From positions 1 through 48,239 of IMG/VR virus record IMGVR_UViG_3300032053_000126: a DNA stretch of 48,239 nt, one strand, 5' to 3'. Under the pieces are notes generated by a model that saw only the letters and a list, made by a program, of their open reading frames with translations, was not told the origin of the DNA and did no database searches. This stretch comes from a virus. The translations under genes and the position numbers were made by a program. Positions 1 to 9,339 of this stretch are shown here, piece by piece. Positions within the stretch are counted from its first letter, which is position 1, and every line of letters begins with the position of its first letter.

Positions 1-272
1 GCTTCATTCATATCTTCATGTCTTTTCGATTTTATTCTAGCTTCAAAATACCTCTTTATACATTGATGAATTAACTTAGGAGAAAGATAAAAGTCCTTTG
101 ATAATTGTTCTAAATGAGCAGGAGAAAAACTAACATGATCATAAGGAAAATGCAAATCAAGATATTTATAGAAATCATCTATAAGTTCTGGTTGTTTTTT
201 TAACATTTCTTCAGGAGACACTCCTTTAAGATGTTTTATAGCTTCATTAATATTTTCAGGAACTAAGTTCAT
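1..272 (-). CDS. Tagged hypothetical protein, 5' part only (runs off the left edge)
   Basis: An open frame reads leftward from the ATG at 270-272 to the window edge, giving 90 codons without a stop. The protein begins MNLVPENINEAIKHLKG and continues with VSPEEM, then a mostly helical, charged stretch. The block INEAIKHL is the same short tag that starts several genes at 22419-23445 and 44546-46494, so this is another member of that set. The segment after the tag has no family I recognise. It lies 4 nt downstream of the stop of the 277-2058 gene and is probably co-transcribed with it. If the tag is a capsid-targeting prosegment, the predicted cut is after INE. The open frame and the tag are seen; packaging is inferred. 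Confidence 0.75.
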   Translation of the reverse strand, partial: MNLVPENINEAIKHLKGVSPEEMLKKQPELIDDFYKYLDLHFPYDHVSFSPAHLEQLSKDFYLSPKLIHQCIKRYFEARIKSKRHEDMNE

Positions 273-276
273 CTAA

Positions 277-2058
277 TTAAGTTGATTTTAATGCAACATT
301 TTCATCTGTTAAAGTTTTTACTTGTGTAGTTAAAGTTGCTATTTGAGTTTGTAAATCTGTAAGATTGAAAGTACTTTTATAATCAGCTATTACTTGATTA
401 TAATTACTATAACTATAGAACAATCCTTCATAAAATGTATAAGAAGTTCCATCAGGATTTTTAACTATAATAGAAAAGTTATTATTTGTTTGAGCTAATA
501 ACGTATTTATCTGATCGGTCATCAACTTAAATTCAATTTCACCAATAGTAGTATTCATATTAGTTGAATAAGTAGGTCCAACTTCTATTTTGTTATTATC
601 GGCAAGCTTGAATACTAATGCATAATTATAAGCTCCTGATAAATCTACATTAACTCTATCTCCATTAGTATCTAATTTTTCAAATTTAAATTTATAAGTA
701 GAATCGTTTGATTTCAAGAATAATGGTCCTGTACCTTGAGGCATAATTTCGTTTAATACATTTAACATTACATTAACAGAATCATAATATACTTTAACAT
801 ATTTTATTTTGTCAGCACCAGTATTTGAAATAATATTTGGCTTTTCAGCATCTAATTTATTAAATACTTTATAAGGGATAATATTATCCATATTAAGACG
901 AGTAAATCTTAATCCATATTTTTTTGGATCTGTAGAAGCGAATGAAGCTTTTCTAATAATTTGTGTTCCATCCATTCTATTCATTAACCTACATGTATAT
1001 TGAATTATATAAGAAGCAGCAATATCAGCATTTTTAATAACAGGTCTGAAATAATTAGCACTTGAATAATTATCTTCTTGAGTAAATGCGTATTTTTGAG
1101 TTAATAAAGATGTTCCACTTGGAATATTTTCATAAACAGTGATTTCATGCATTAATACCCATCTTCTTGCACCTACACCATAACTATCTGAAAAGTTTTC
1201 GTAATTATCATTAGGATTATTAGATGTATAAAGTTTAATTCTTCCACTTTCAATATCTCCAATATAATCTCCAATTATACTATTATTCCAGGTTGCATAA
1301 AATTCAATATAATCTCCATTAGTAGATTCAGCAATAAAACAATTAAAATTATCAGCAACACTTGTAACAGGTAATTGAATATTTAATATTTCAGTAATAT
1401 TAAATGTATCATTTATTATTTGATCAATTACACTATAGGAAATATAAACATCAGAAAGAGCTTTAACATTTAAAGCTACTCCTAAATCAGAAGACGGAGT
1501 ATTTGCTCCAAGAACCTGAATAGAAGGAATTTTTAACTCTATATATTTATCATAATATCTATTTCCTAAAAATAGAGTATTTGAAGAAAATTTAATTACA
1601 TTACTTCCAAGAGTTTGAGGTTGTTTTGCATAACAAAAATTAGCTAAATCAACGTAATTTAAACTATTGTCTTGAGCTCTTATTTGTAATAAATAACCAC
1701 CGACATCATCAAAATTATATCCAGAAACTAAATGTAATTTTATAATATCATGTTCATAACTATTTATTGTAATTTGATTTATATTATCAAATACTGCGTA
1801 ATATGTTGTATTATATGAAGAAGAATCTAAATACCAAGTACTTCTTTGAGAATTTGTAGGTATAGCAGTTAATGGTAAAATATTATTAGTAATGCCTAAA
1901 GCTGCATCACCGTTAAAATATTCTTTAGTACCTAAATCGGTAGTAACAACTCTTGGAGATAATCCAAAATAATTAATTTTAGTATTATCTTTATTGAATT
2001 CGTATTCCAATAAACAATAATCATTCAAAGTAATGTATTTCGATATATTTTTTGCCAT
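277..2058 (-). CDS. Virion structural protein, unknown role, C-terminal coiled coil
   Basis: A 593-residue protein, mostly beta-rich and rich in Asn, Ser, Thr and Tyr, typical of tail or fibre components. The last 35 residues form a heptad-like coiled coil (LTDLQTQIATLTTQVKTL), the kind used for trimerisation or for docking fibres. A similar LQTQL segment ends the 765-residue protein at 9340-11637. It has no signal peptide and no enzyme motif that I can see. It is the penultimate visible gene of a long minus-strand structural block, so a virion role is likely from context. I do not recognise a named family. Confidence 0.7.
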   Translation of the reverse strand: MAKNISKYITLNDYCLLEYEFNKDNTKINYFGLSPRVVTTDLGTKEYFNGDAALGITNNILPLTAIPTNSQRSTWYLDSSSYNTTYYAVFDNINQITINSYEHDIIKLHLVSGYNFDDVGGYLLQIRAQDNSLNYVDLANFCYAKQPQTLGSNVIKFSSNTLFLGNRYYDKYIELKIPSIQVLGANTPSSDLGVALNVKALSDVYISYSVIDQIINDTFNITEILNIQLPVTSVADNFNCFIAESTNGDYIEFYATWNNSIIGDYIGDIESGRIKLYTSNNPNDNYENFSDSYGVGARRWVLMHEITVYENIPSGTSLLTQKYAFTQEDNYSSANYFRPVIKNADIAASYIIQYTCRLMNRMDGTQIIRKASFASTDPKKYGLRFTRLNMDNIIPYKVFNKLDAEKPNIISNTGADKIKYVKVYYDSVNVMLNVLNEIMPQGTGPLFLKSNDSTYKFKFEKLDTNGDRVNVDLSGAYNYALVFKLADNNKIEVGPTYSTNMNTTIGEIEFKLMTDQINTLLAQTNNNFSIIVKNPDGTSYTFYEGLFYSYSNYNQVIADYKSTFNLTDLQTQIATLTTQVKTLTDENVALKST

Positions 2059-2075
2059 ATTTTTATATTACTATT

Positions 2076-2912
2076 TTACCATTGATATATGTTATATTGA
2101 AAACCTACACCTATTATAAGCGCCGTTTTAGCTTCTAAAACATTCCACCCTAGAGATACATTAGGTCCAATTCCAAAACCTGAGAACCAGTGTCGTTTTT
2201 TTATCAAATCTTTAAAAAAGGGATTAGTTGAGGGATCTATTAAAACACCTTCCATTTGGGCTACAGTAAATCCTGGATAATTGCTTTGTACAAATACTCT
2301 TAATTGTTTTTTCTCTACTTTTTGTCCCCAAGTTAAATCTATTTGAGTCAATCTTTTTATTAATTCAGTATCAACATGAAGTAATTCAAGAGGATTTTTA
2401 TTTCCAATTTTAATATATGTTTTTCCAGTAAATACATCAAAATTAGTTGAATCATACTTATAAGTTAACGACCAAGGAGCAGCATAAGTATTTTCATCTA
2501 CTTTTAAAAGTTTTTGAATTATTTTATCTTTTTCTATAAGATATTTTTTTAATGTTGATGAATCTTGTTGAAGCTGAACTATTACATGATTAAGTGAAAT
2601 AATTTTTCCTTCTTGTCCTTTAACTCTTTCCCATAAATCTTTATTGAGAGTTTTAAGTTCTTTTTCTGTTGCAATATAACCAGCAATTGAAACTAAAAGT
2701 TCACCATTTTTTGTACGTTCATAATGTAAAGAATCATTAAGTGCAATAATATTTTGTTCACTTATGTTCGCTTTTCTTTTTAATTCATTAATTCTTGAAC
2801 ATTGCATAATGTTAAATACCACTAATCCTACAACTATTAATGCTATAAATATTTTACTTTTTATAAAGTTCCATATTTTTGTCCAATCTAATTTTTTAGT
2901 TTCATTTACCAT
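2076..2912 (-). CDS. Membrane-anchored coiled-coil protein with beta-type C-terminus (spanin-like candidate)
   Basis: This 278-residue protein has a short basic N-terminus and one hydrophobic segment at about residues 20-38 (FIALIVVGLVVFNIMQC). A long heptad-rich helix follows (about 40-135), then a beta-rich domain. The last 35 residues alternate Gly with aromatic and aliphatic residues (FSGFGIGPNVSLGW, then IGVGFQYNIYQW) and end in Trp, like an outer-membrane beta strand. An inner-membrane anchor, a periplasm-length coil and an outer-membrane-like end together suggest a bridge between membranes, as spanins form during lysis. It resembles a group of Bacteroidota phage proteins with the same layout, but I cannot confirm homology. 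No endolysin or holin is visible nearby. A tail-associated membrane protein is the alternative. Confidence 0.6.
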   Translation of the reverse strand: MVNETKKLDWTKIWNFIKSKIFIALIVVGLVVFNIMQCSRINELKRKANISEQNIIALNDSLHYERTKNGELLVSIAGYIATEKELKTLNKDLWERVKGQEGKIISLNHVIVQLQQDSSTLKKYLIEKDKIIQKLLKVDENTYAAPWSLTYKYDSTNFDVFTGKTYIKIGNKNPLELLHVDTELIKRLTQIDLTWGQKVEKKQLRVFVQSNYPGFTVAQMEGVLIDPSTNPFFKDLIKKRHWFSGFGIGPNVSLGWNVLEAKTALIIGVGFQYNIYQW

Positions 2913-2916
2913 ATTA

Positions 2917-4671
2917 TTAAGTATTTACTTGTGTTATATCAACGTGTGTGGATACTTCAGGTGTTGCAGTTAAATAAACGTTAAATTTAGCTGTTCGTAC
3001 TCTTCCATCAGTATTAGTAGTAGCACTTAAAGTAAATGTATCTGTACCAATTGGGCCACTCATATTATCAGACGTAAATTCACTCTTATCATCATATGCA
3101 CCAGTTGCTAACATTTCACCAGTCCATCCACTAGTAGTTTCAACTGACCAATCACTAGGTACGGGAGATTGAGCAGTTCCATTTTTATTAAATATTTGAT
3201 GATGTCCACCCGGTGTTATAGTAACATGACTAACTGTAGTTCCTGGTTGTGAAAAATAAACTGTCTTAGATGCTGTTCCAGCTTGGGCTTTTATACCTAT
3301 AGATCTAAATGAAGAACCAGTATGTTCTGAAAGTAAAATAGATGCATCATGTGTAGTCCATGCGATTGATGGTCTTGCATTTCCTGTAATAGGATTTGAT
3401 GGAACTATTGTAGCCCAAGAAATTCCATATCCTGCATCTTCTTTAGATAATTCAAATGTAGAATAATTGGTTGATACATCAAAATTAAATTTAGCTGTAC
3501 CTGTACCTGTAGATGAACATTCTATTGTTGTAGAAGGATTAATAATGCCTTTCACACTTACGTCTAATTGTGGAATTACTCCAGGATAAATAAGTAGCCT
3601 ATTTGTTTCTCTTTTCCATCCATCTTTTATTACTTCAATATACGTATGATAAGATTTTCCTAATGTTAATCCTGTTATTAATACAACACCACTTGCGTCT
3701 ATATTTCTTAATATTAAAGATGATGGATTTGCAACGATAAATCCAGTTGTTGTATTTTTAATTGTTTCATTTTGATATAAATATAAATCTCCTTTTATAG
3801 TAGCTGTATCATATGTACCAGCAATATCATATAAATCCCAATATATAGAGACTTCTGGAACAGCTCCACCGGTAGCATCAAATCTAAATGTAGAAGGATT
3901 ATTGTTAAAAACAGGATCAAGCAAATTATTGATTTTCATTTCATAATTAGTTAATATTGTGCCTTCTGTTGTTACTGTATTAAAATAATTACTAGCATCT
4001 TTTGTCACAGTTAATTCATAAAAATCTAATATTAAATTAGTATCACGTGTTTTTCCAGATGCATCTAAATTCCCTAATCTAAAGTTTTTTGTATTAATGT
4101 CTCTTACTAACGCAATAGAATTGTTATTATCTATCCCTGATGTAAATAATGTAAATGGGTGATAACCTCTATTTTCAGATTCTATATTTGAAAATTCAAT
4201 TCTTCCATAATTTACTGGTTTAATTCCGTAAACATCTGCTGGATATTCAGTATATTCAGTTACAGTTTTACTAAATATTGAATCAATTATAAGATATGTA
4301 TTAATATATTGATTAGAATATCTTATTATATCAATATCATTTGGAACGTCATATAAATCAAAAAGTTCTGCTGCATTAAGATAATATCCAGTATATGCAT
4401 ATTTAGAAGTAAGATTTAAATCAATCTTCCAAACTTTTCCTTGTTTATCAACAAAGGTATCACCTGTTTGATAATGTCTGTTTTCGGGAAGTGATGTTGC
4501 ACTTGTCCATAAAATAATATTTCCCGTAATTCTAGAAGTTATAGTTGTCCCATCCTCATCTCCATTCAAATTAGTGAAATACATACTAAGTCCAGTAGAA
4601 CCATCAGTCCCATTGTTACCCTTAGTTCCATATCCTGGCATTCCAGGAGCATATTGAAATTTTGAACTCAT
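2917..4671 (-). CDS. Fibre or baseplate-decoration protein with short collagen-like N-terminus and Ig-like domains
   Basis: A 584-residue protein. Residues 8-28 are Gly-rich (PGMPGYGTKGNNGTDGSTG), a short collagen-like stretch. Residues about 45-100 hold a domain with WTSATSLPE and GDTFVDKQGKVWKI, often seen near the attachment end of fibres. The rest consists of several beta-sandwich-like segments. The C-terminal 200 residues (TTIECSSTGTGTAKFNFDVS, later GTDTFTLSATTNTDGR) read like bacterial Ig-like repeats. It sits between the spanin-like gene and the 1545-residue gene in the minus-strand structural block. An A/T-rich TATATAAATAAAA motif lies 1 nt before its ATG. The exact virion position is unknown. 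Confidence 0.65.
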   Translation of the reverse strand: MSSKFQYAPGMPGYGTKGNNGTDGSTGLSMYFTNLNGDEDGTTITSRITGNIILWTSATSLPENRHYQTGDTFVDKQGKVWKIDLNLTSKYAYTGYYLNAAELFDLYDVPNDIDIIRYSNQYINTYLIIDSIFSKTVTEYTEYPADVYGIKPVNYGRIEFSNIESENRGYHPFTLFTSGIDNNNSIALVRDINTKNFRLGNLDASGKTRDTNLILDFYELTVTKDASNYFNTVTTEGTILTNYEMKINNLLDPVFNNNPSTFRFDATGGAVPEVSIYWDLYDIAGTYDTATIKGDLYLYQNETIKNTTTGFIVANPSSLILRNIDASGVVLITGLTLGKSYHTYIEVIKDGWKRETNRLLIYPGVIPQLDVSVKGIINPSTTIECSSTGTGTAKFNFDVSTNYSTFELSKEDAGYGISWATIVPSNPITGNARPSIAWTTHDASILLSEHTGSSFRSIGIKAQAGTASKTVYFSQPGTTVSHVTITPGGHHQIFNKNGTAQSPVPSDWSVETTSGWTGEMLATGAYDDKSEFTSDNMSGPIGTDTFTLSATTNTDGRVRTAKFNVYLTATPEVSTHVDITQVNT

Positions 4672-4672
4672 C

Positions 4673-4685
4673 TTTTATTTATATA
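4673..4685 (-). promoter_or_regulatory. TATATAAATAAAA motif directly before a start codon
   Basis: On the minus strand this reads TATATAAATAAAA and ends one base before the ATG at 4669-4671. It contains TATAAATA, the T4 late-promoter -10 box. Because it abuts the start codon it could equally be an A-rich translation-initiation leader, or give a leaderless transcript. Confidence 0.3.
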
Positions 4686-4687
4686 TT

Positions 4688-7600
4688 TTATTTTTCAAAC
4701 ATAGTAAATTTTACAAAATAAGAATAATTATTTTCTGTAGAAACTGTTAATTTATATATGTATTCGTTCTTTTCGTATGCTAATTCCGTTTTATAATTAA
4801 TCTTATTATCTATTATAAAATTAGAATCAAAAGTTGACCATAATGTGGTTGTATTATATGGTCTGTAATAAAAGTCCACTTTTATTTTTGAGATACTTAT
4901 GTTATAATATGATAATATTTCATTATTTATATATGCTTCTATAGTTGAACCTGTTCCAGATAATCCAGACCAATTATTAATAAATGTTATATTATTTTTG
5001 AACAATTCACTTATCACTTTTGTTAAATTAAATGACATTATAGTATTGGTTGTGTTATATGTAATAGATACTGTTGAAGAACTCCAAGAAGATATTTCTA
5101 GATAATCTGGAAATTTCGGTAATTTTGATCCAAAGAATGCTGGAATTTCTCCTGTACACTGATATCCATTAATATAAGTTGATGTATCTGATTTAAAATA
5201 ATAATCTGCATCCCAAAGAGCATTAAACACATTAAAATCTTTATATGCTATAGCGTTTCCTACAGAAACATCAGTTGTAGAAACACTAGATGTAACTTTA
5301 TTATACCAAAGTTGATCTATATTTTTATACAATTTTAAATTTGTATTACTTAAAATAAAATCTTTTTGTACAATATTTATTAAATCTTGTTCTTCATTAC
5401 TTTTAAACTCTAAAATATTATCTAATTTAGGAGTAAACCATCCATTATAAGTATATGTGCCATTAAATAATCTTGGTAAATTAATACTTATTTTTATAGG
5501 TGTAAAACTAAAATCATCATTAGATAAAGTTGTAGTATCTCTTATAATATAAACTGCTATAAAATCTCTTGTTGAATCTATAAAATAATTTAATTGATCT
5601 AATGCACAAGCATATGAATTATAAATATTTTCATTAGTATTATATTTGTAACCATAATTAGCTATTCCATTTCCATATGTGTTTATGTTAGAATAATATG
5701 TGTAATTGACAAGTTGATTAAATGTTGTATAAGATGGTCCACTGTATATTTTACCATTTAAAATACTGTTTGCATTTGTATATGCATTCCAAATAGAACT
5801 TACATTATATGTTCCATAATTAAATTGAGCATAAGGTCTTATAAAACTACTATTAGTAGCCCCCCCAAGATACGTATCTACTAAAAATTTAACAACAGTA
5901 GAATTATTAACAATAAATGGTGTTTTTATAAATGAATAATTTGTAGATGAACTTATATCTAAATCATTAACAAATCCATAATTTGAAACATCAAATAATG
6001 ATTTTCCAGGTACATATGTAGAATTTCTAAAAGTATAATTTAAAATGTCACTTCCTTGATACCAAACCATTAAAATAGTTTTAGTATTTTCATTAATAAT
6101 AAGTTCTATAGGTCTTCTATTATTTCTATTTTTAGAAGAAGTAGATATAAATGAAAAACGATATTTATCATAATCTTTAGCATTCAAATTTATGCCATCT
6201 CTAATTTTAAAAGATAAGTTTAATCCTAAAAATAATACATTAACAGATTTATTATATTCATTATAATGAACTATGCTCGAACGATTTTTTATAGCGTCAG
6301 TATCATTATTATAATATATTAATTTTGAAAATATGTCAGTATACGGATGTGAAAACATCAATTCTTTTATCGTTGAATATGATGATGCGTCTACCACAGT
6401 ATCATTAATATCATTAAAAATATAATCTTCCCAATTTCGTATTCCGGGTGTTAAATATTTAAATACAGGATAAGAAATTTCATCATTAAAATTTGTAGAA
6501 AAAGGTATAAAATTAGAATTTGTTCCATCTAATAAATTAACAACATTCAACATCAGTCTAAATTCATTATTTCTACAGTCTGTTCCTAACCCAGACCATT
6601 TAGAAACTGTTGGAGAAGTTAAACTATATTTTAATAAAGTGCTTGAATCATAATAATCATAAACATTCTCTTCAGTTGTTCCAGTTGTATATGAATTATA
6701 AGTTTTATTTCCATCCAATATACTATATGAAACAATAGTTTTAGTTATAGCGTCTACTCTAGTATTTCCAAAAAATGTATTAAAAACAGTATTTGGTGTA
6801 TATGCATATGTTGGTTTATCTGGCGGCAATATAACACCTGTTCCTGATTCAATTTGATAACTATTACGAATATCAAACCATTGTACATCTCCGGCCTCTA
6901 TTGTAACTTTATATGTACTTACATCTCCATCACGCTTATACCAATATTCACTTTTAACATTTAAATTACTAGCATCATATACTGTATAATCTATATCTTT
7001 AATAGAGTTTATTCCCATTAAAGAAATATTAACATCTTTAATACTATAGATATTTACTGTATTATTTATTGTTTGAATATTTTCTTCAGATTGAATTAAA
7101 TATTGAGTATCTATACTTAATGGGTCTAGTACATATTGATAACTATATGATGTTAGATTTGTATTAATTACAAAATTTTGTAATTTCTTATACCATCTAG
7201 ATGCATCTTGATATAACATATTTTCAACAAATTTATCAACAACGTCTGATGAAAAACTATATAGAATATTAATTTGACGATTAAATAAATCCACAAAAAT
7301 ACTTTTTCTATCACCATATAATTCAAAATTTATAGGACCAAAAGATGCATCATAAGTTATTTGAGAAAAATCACTTGGAGAAGGTGTAAATCTTCCAAAA
7401 AATGTAATATCATTTTCATTAGCAGCATTGTTAAATCCTGATGAAGGGTCAGTAAAATCATTTAATGTTTGAGATGTTATTCTCTGAAATATCCAATCAT
7501 CATTAAACGACGCATCATCATTCAATATCAATGATACCCAATTATCTCCTCTAACGCCTGATCTGAAAATACAATTGGTATATTGAGAAAAAGTATCAAA

Positions 7601-9325
7601 TGCAATTTCTATATTTCGTATTTGCTCAGAAATAGTATCACCTACTTGAAATGCAGTTTGATAAAGTGTGGGATATCCAGCATTAACATGTTTTGAAATA
7701 TATCTTTCACATGAACTACTACTATCAATGCTAAACGCTTCCCAAATTTCATTAGTGGTTCTATTTATTAACCTTAAATGTTCACCTTGATTAAGTAAAT
7801 TGTTAATAGTTAAAGTTATAAATGGATTACATAAATTTTTTGTTACTTCAGTACTAAATATATTTTCTTTAGGAGTACTAACTAAATTTGATAATGTAAG
7901 TTGATTAGAATTAGATATTCTTGTAAGTATAGTTCCATCATTTATTACAAATATTCTATTTTTATAAATAGAATTAATACTTCCATCTGAATCAAAAATA
8001 CTTGAATCTATAAATGTACTAATATTTCTTCCATCTAATGATAAAATTGTTGTTGAAGAATCTTCAGTAGGTGAATAATACCCTACATGATAAAGTACAT
8101 TTTCTGTAAGATAAAGCCCAAAATATCTATTCATAGTATATGCACTAACATCATTATCATCAAAAATAAATTCAATATTTAACAAGTTAGGGCACACAAG
8201 ATTATTTCTTTCAAACCCGCCAGAAACAAATGCATTTAATTCAGTAAAATTGTTAATTTTTTTGTTGAAAAAATAAGGTGTTTCTGATCGTCCCGTTAAA
8301 ACACCTTTATCAATAGCAATTCCATACCAAGTATTAGGATCTGATTCTGCTGTAGCAATACTAGGATTAGTTAAAGATAAAAATACAGGAGCAGGAACTT
8401 TGTTTAAATCTAAAAGATGAGTATTTAAATATGTTCCTAATGGAGAATCTGATTTAAGATTCCATGTTTTTATTAATTCACTTTCTTCTAAATATTTAGA
8501 TGCTAAATTAGCAAGAGCTGAACCATCATATGTTTCTTCATTATAAACTCCCGGTAATCTAAAAATACAAAAATAATCAGGAATAGTTGAATTTATCCAA
8601 AGTGGAGCTAATATGCCATTATCTTGAGAATATAAATCATCTTTAAGTAATCTTGTACCATAATTATATATGGTATTATACTGATTGATATATTCAGTCC
8701 TTGGAACTGCTATATTTAATGTATCATTACTATATAATTCTCCCAAAGGGAGAGATTTAAATACATTACTAATATCATTTGATAATACACTATTACTTGA
8801 TATTTGTTGTTTTCTGTATTTTTTATTTTTTAAAATATCCGAAATTTGAAATGTATCTAAAAATATATTATCACTTGTATCAATAACTAATTTAATGTTA
8901 CCTGTAAATTTTGGATTTGATCTTAAAATAAGATATGATGATTCTCCATCAACTAAAATATTATCATTATCATATATATTCAATGCAGCAATATTTGGTC
9001 TATTATGAATTGATACATCAATTGTGTTTGTTACAATAGAACAATCAACAGAATCATAAAATAAAAATTTAAAGTTAATATCAAAATCATTTAATTCTCT
9101 AGTATAAATATGATATGATGCAATACTGGTATCATTATTTAAAGTTAAAGCATAAATGAGATGAGATATATATGTATTAATATCAATACCGTTAACATAT
9201 AATCCTCCTACGTTAGAACTTGGACAAATCCAATAATCAGGATCTCCAGTAGAAACATTAAATGTTAAAAAGGCTTCTGGATTTTGTGTTGTTAATATAA
9301 CTTTATCATGAAATAGTTTTATCAT
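4688..9325 (-). CDS. Very large virion structural protein (baseplate or tail fibre), 1545 aa
   Basis: The longest gene of the window. The N-terminal 100 residues (MIKLFHDKVILTTQNPEAF) and the segment at about 235-275 (IPDYFCIFRLPGVYNEET) look like conserved structural motifs. The rest is beta-rich and dense in Asn, Tyr, Ser, Thr and Asp, with many D-x-S tripeptides. No enzyme motif, signal peptide or coiled coil is evident. It is flanked by fibre-type genes on the same strand with spacers of about 15 nt, so it belongs to a late structural operon. Its size would suit a long tail fibre, or a large baseplate-peripheral protein that links wedges to fibres. I do not recognise a named family, and the assignment rests on composition and context. 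Confidence 0.65.
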   Translation of the reverse strand: MIKLFHDKVILTTQNPEAFLTFNVSTGDPDYWICPSSNVGGLYVNGIDINTYISHLIYALTLNNDTSIASYHIYTRELNDFDINFKFLFYDSVDCSIVTNTIDVSIHNRPNIAALNIYDNDNILVDGESSYLILRSNPKFTGNIKLVIDTSDNIFLDTFQISDILKNKKYRKQQISSNSVLSNDISNVFKSLPLGELYSNDTLNIAVPRTEYINQYNTIYNYGTRLLKDDLYSQDNGILAPLWINSTIPDYFCIFRLPGVYNEETYDGSALANLASKYLEESELIKTWNLKSDSPLGTYLNTHLLDLNKVPAPVFLSLTNPSIATAESDPNTWYGIAIDKGVLTGRSETPYFFNKKINNFTELNAFVSGGFERNNLVCPNLLNIEFIFDDNDVSAYTMNRYFGLYLTENVLYHVGYYSPTEDSSTTILSLDGRNISTFIDSSIFDSDGSINSIYKNRIFVINDGTILTRISNSNQLTLSNLVSTPKENIFSTEVTKNLCNPFITLTINNLLNQGEHLRLINRTTNEIWEAFSIDSSSSCERYISKHVNAGYPTLYQTAFQVGDTISEQIRNIEIAFDTFSQYTNCIFRSGVRGDNWVSLILNDDASFNDDWIFQRITSQTLNDFTDPSSGFNNAANENDITFFGRFTPSPSDFSQITYDASFGPINFELYGDRKSIFVDLFNRQINILYSFSSDVVDKFVENMLYQDASRWYKKLQNFVINTNLTSYSYQYVLDPLSIDTQYLIQSEENIQTINNTVNIYSIKDVNISLMGINSIKDIDYTVYDASNLNVKSEYWYKRDGDVSTYKVTIEAGDVQWFDIRNSYQIESGTGVILPPDKPTYAYTPNTVFNTFFGNTRVDAITKTIVSYSILDGNKTYNSYTTGTTEENVYDYYDSSTLLKYSLTSPTVSKWSGLGTDCRNNEFRLMLNVVNLLDGTNSNFIPFSTNFNDEISYPVFKYLTPGIRNWEDYIFNDINDTVVDASSYSTIKELMFSHPYTDIFSKLIYYNNDTDAIKNRSSIVHYNEYNKSVNVLFLGLNLSFKIRDGINLNAKDYDKYRFSFISTSSKNRNNRRPIELIINENTKTILMVWYQGSDILNYTFRNSTYVPGKSLFDVSNYGFVNDLDISSSTNYSFIKTPFIVNNSTVVKFLVDTYLGGATNSSFIRPYAQFNYGTYNVSSIWNAYTNANSILNGKIYSGPSYTTFNQLVNYTYYSNINTYGNGIANYGYKYNTNENIYNSYACALDQLNYFIDSTRDFIAVYIIRDTTTLSNDDFSFTPIKISINLPRLFNGTYTYNGWFTPKLDNILEFKSNEEQDLINIVQKDFILSNTNLKLYKNIDQLWYNKVTSSVSTTDVSVGNAIAYKDFNVFNALWDADYYFKSDTSTYINGYQCTGEIPAFFGSKLPKFPDYLEISSWSSSTVSITYNTTNTIMSFNLTKVISELFKNNITFINNWSGLSGTGSTIEAYINNEILSYYNISISKIKVDFYYRPYNTTTLWSTFDSNFIIDNKINYKTELAYEKNEYIYKLTVSTENNYSYFVKFTMFEK

Positions 9326-9339
9326 AATTTTTTATCTTA

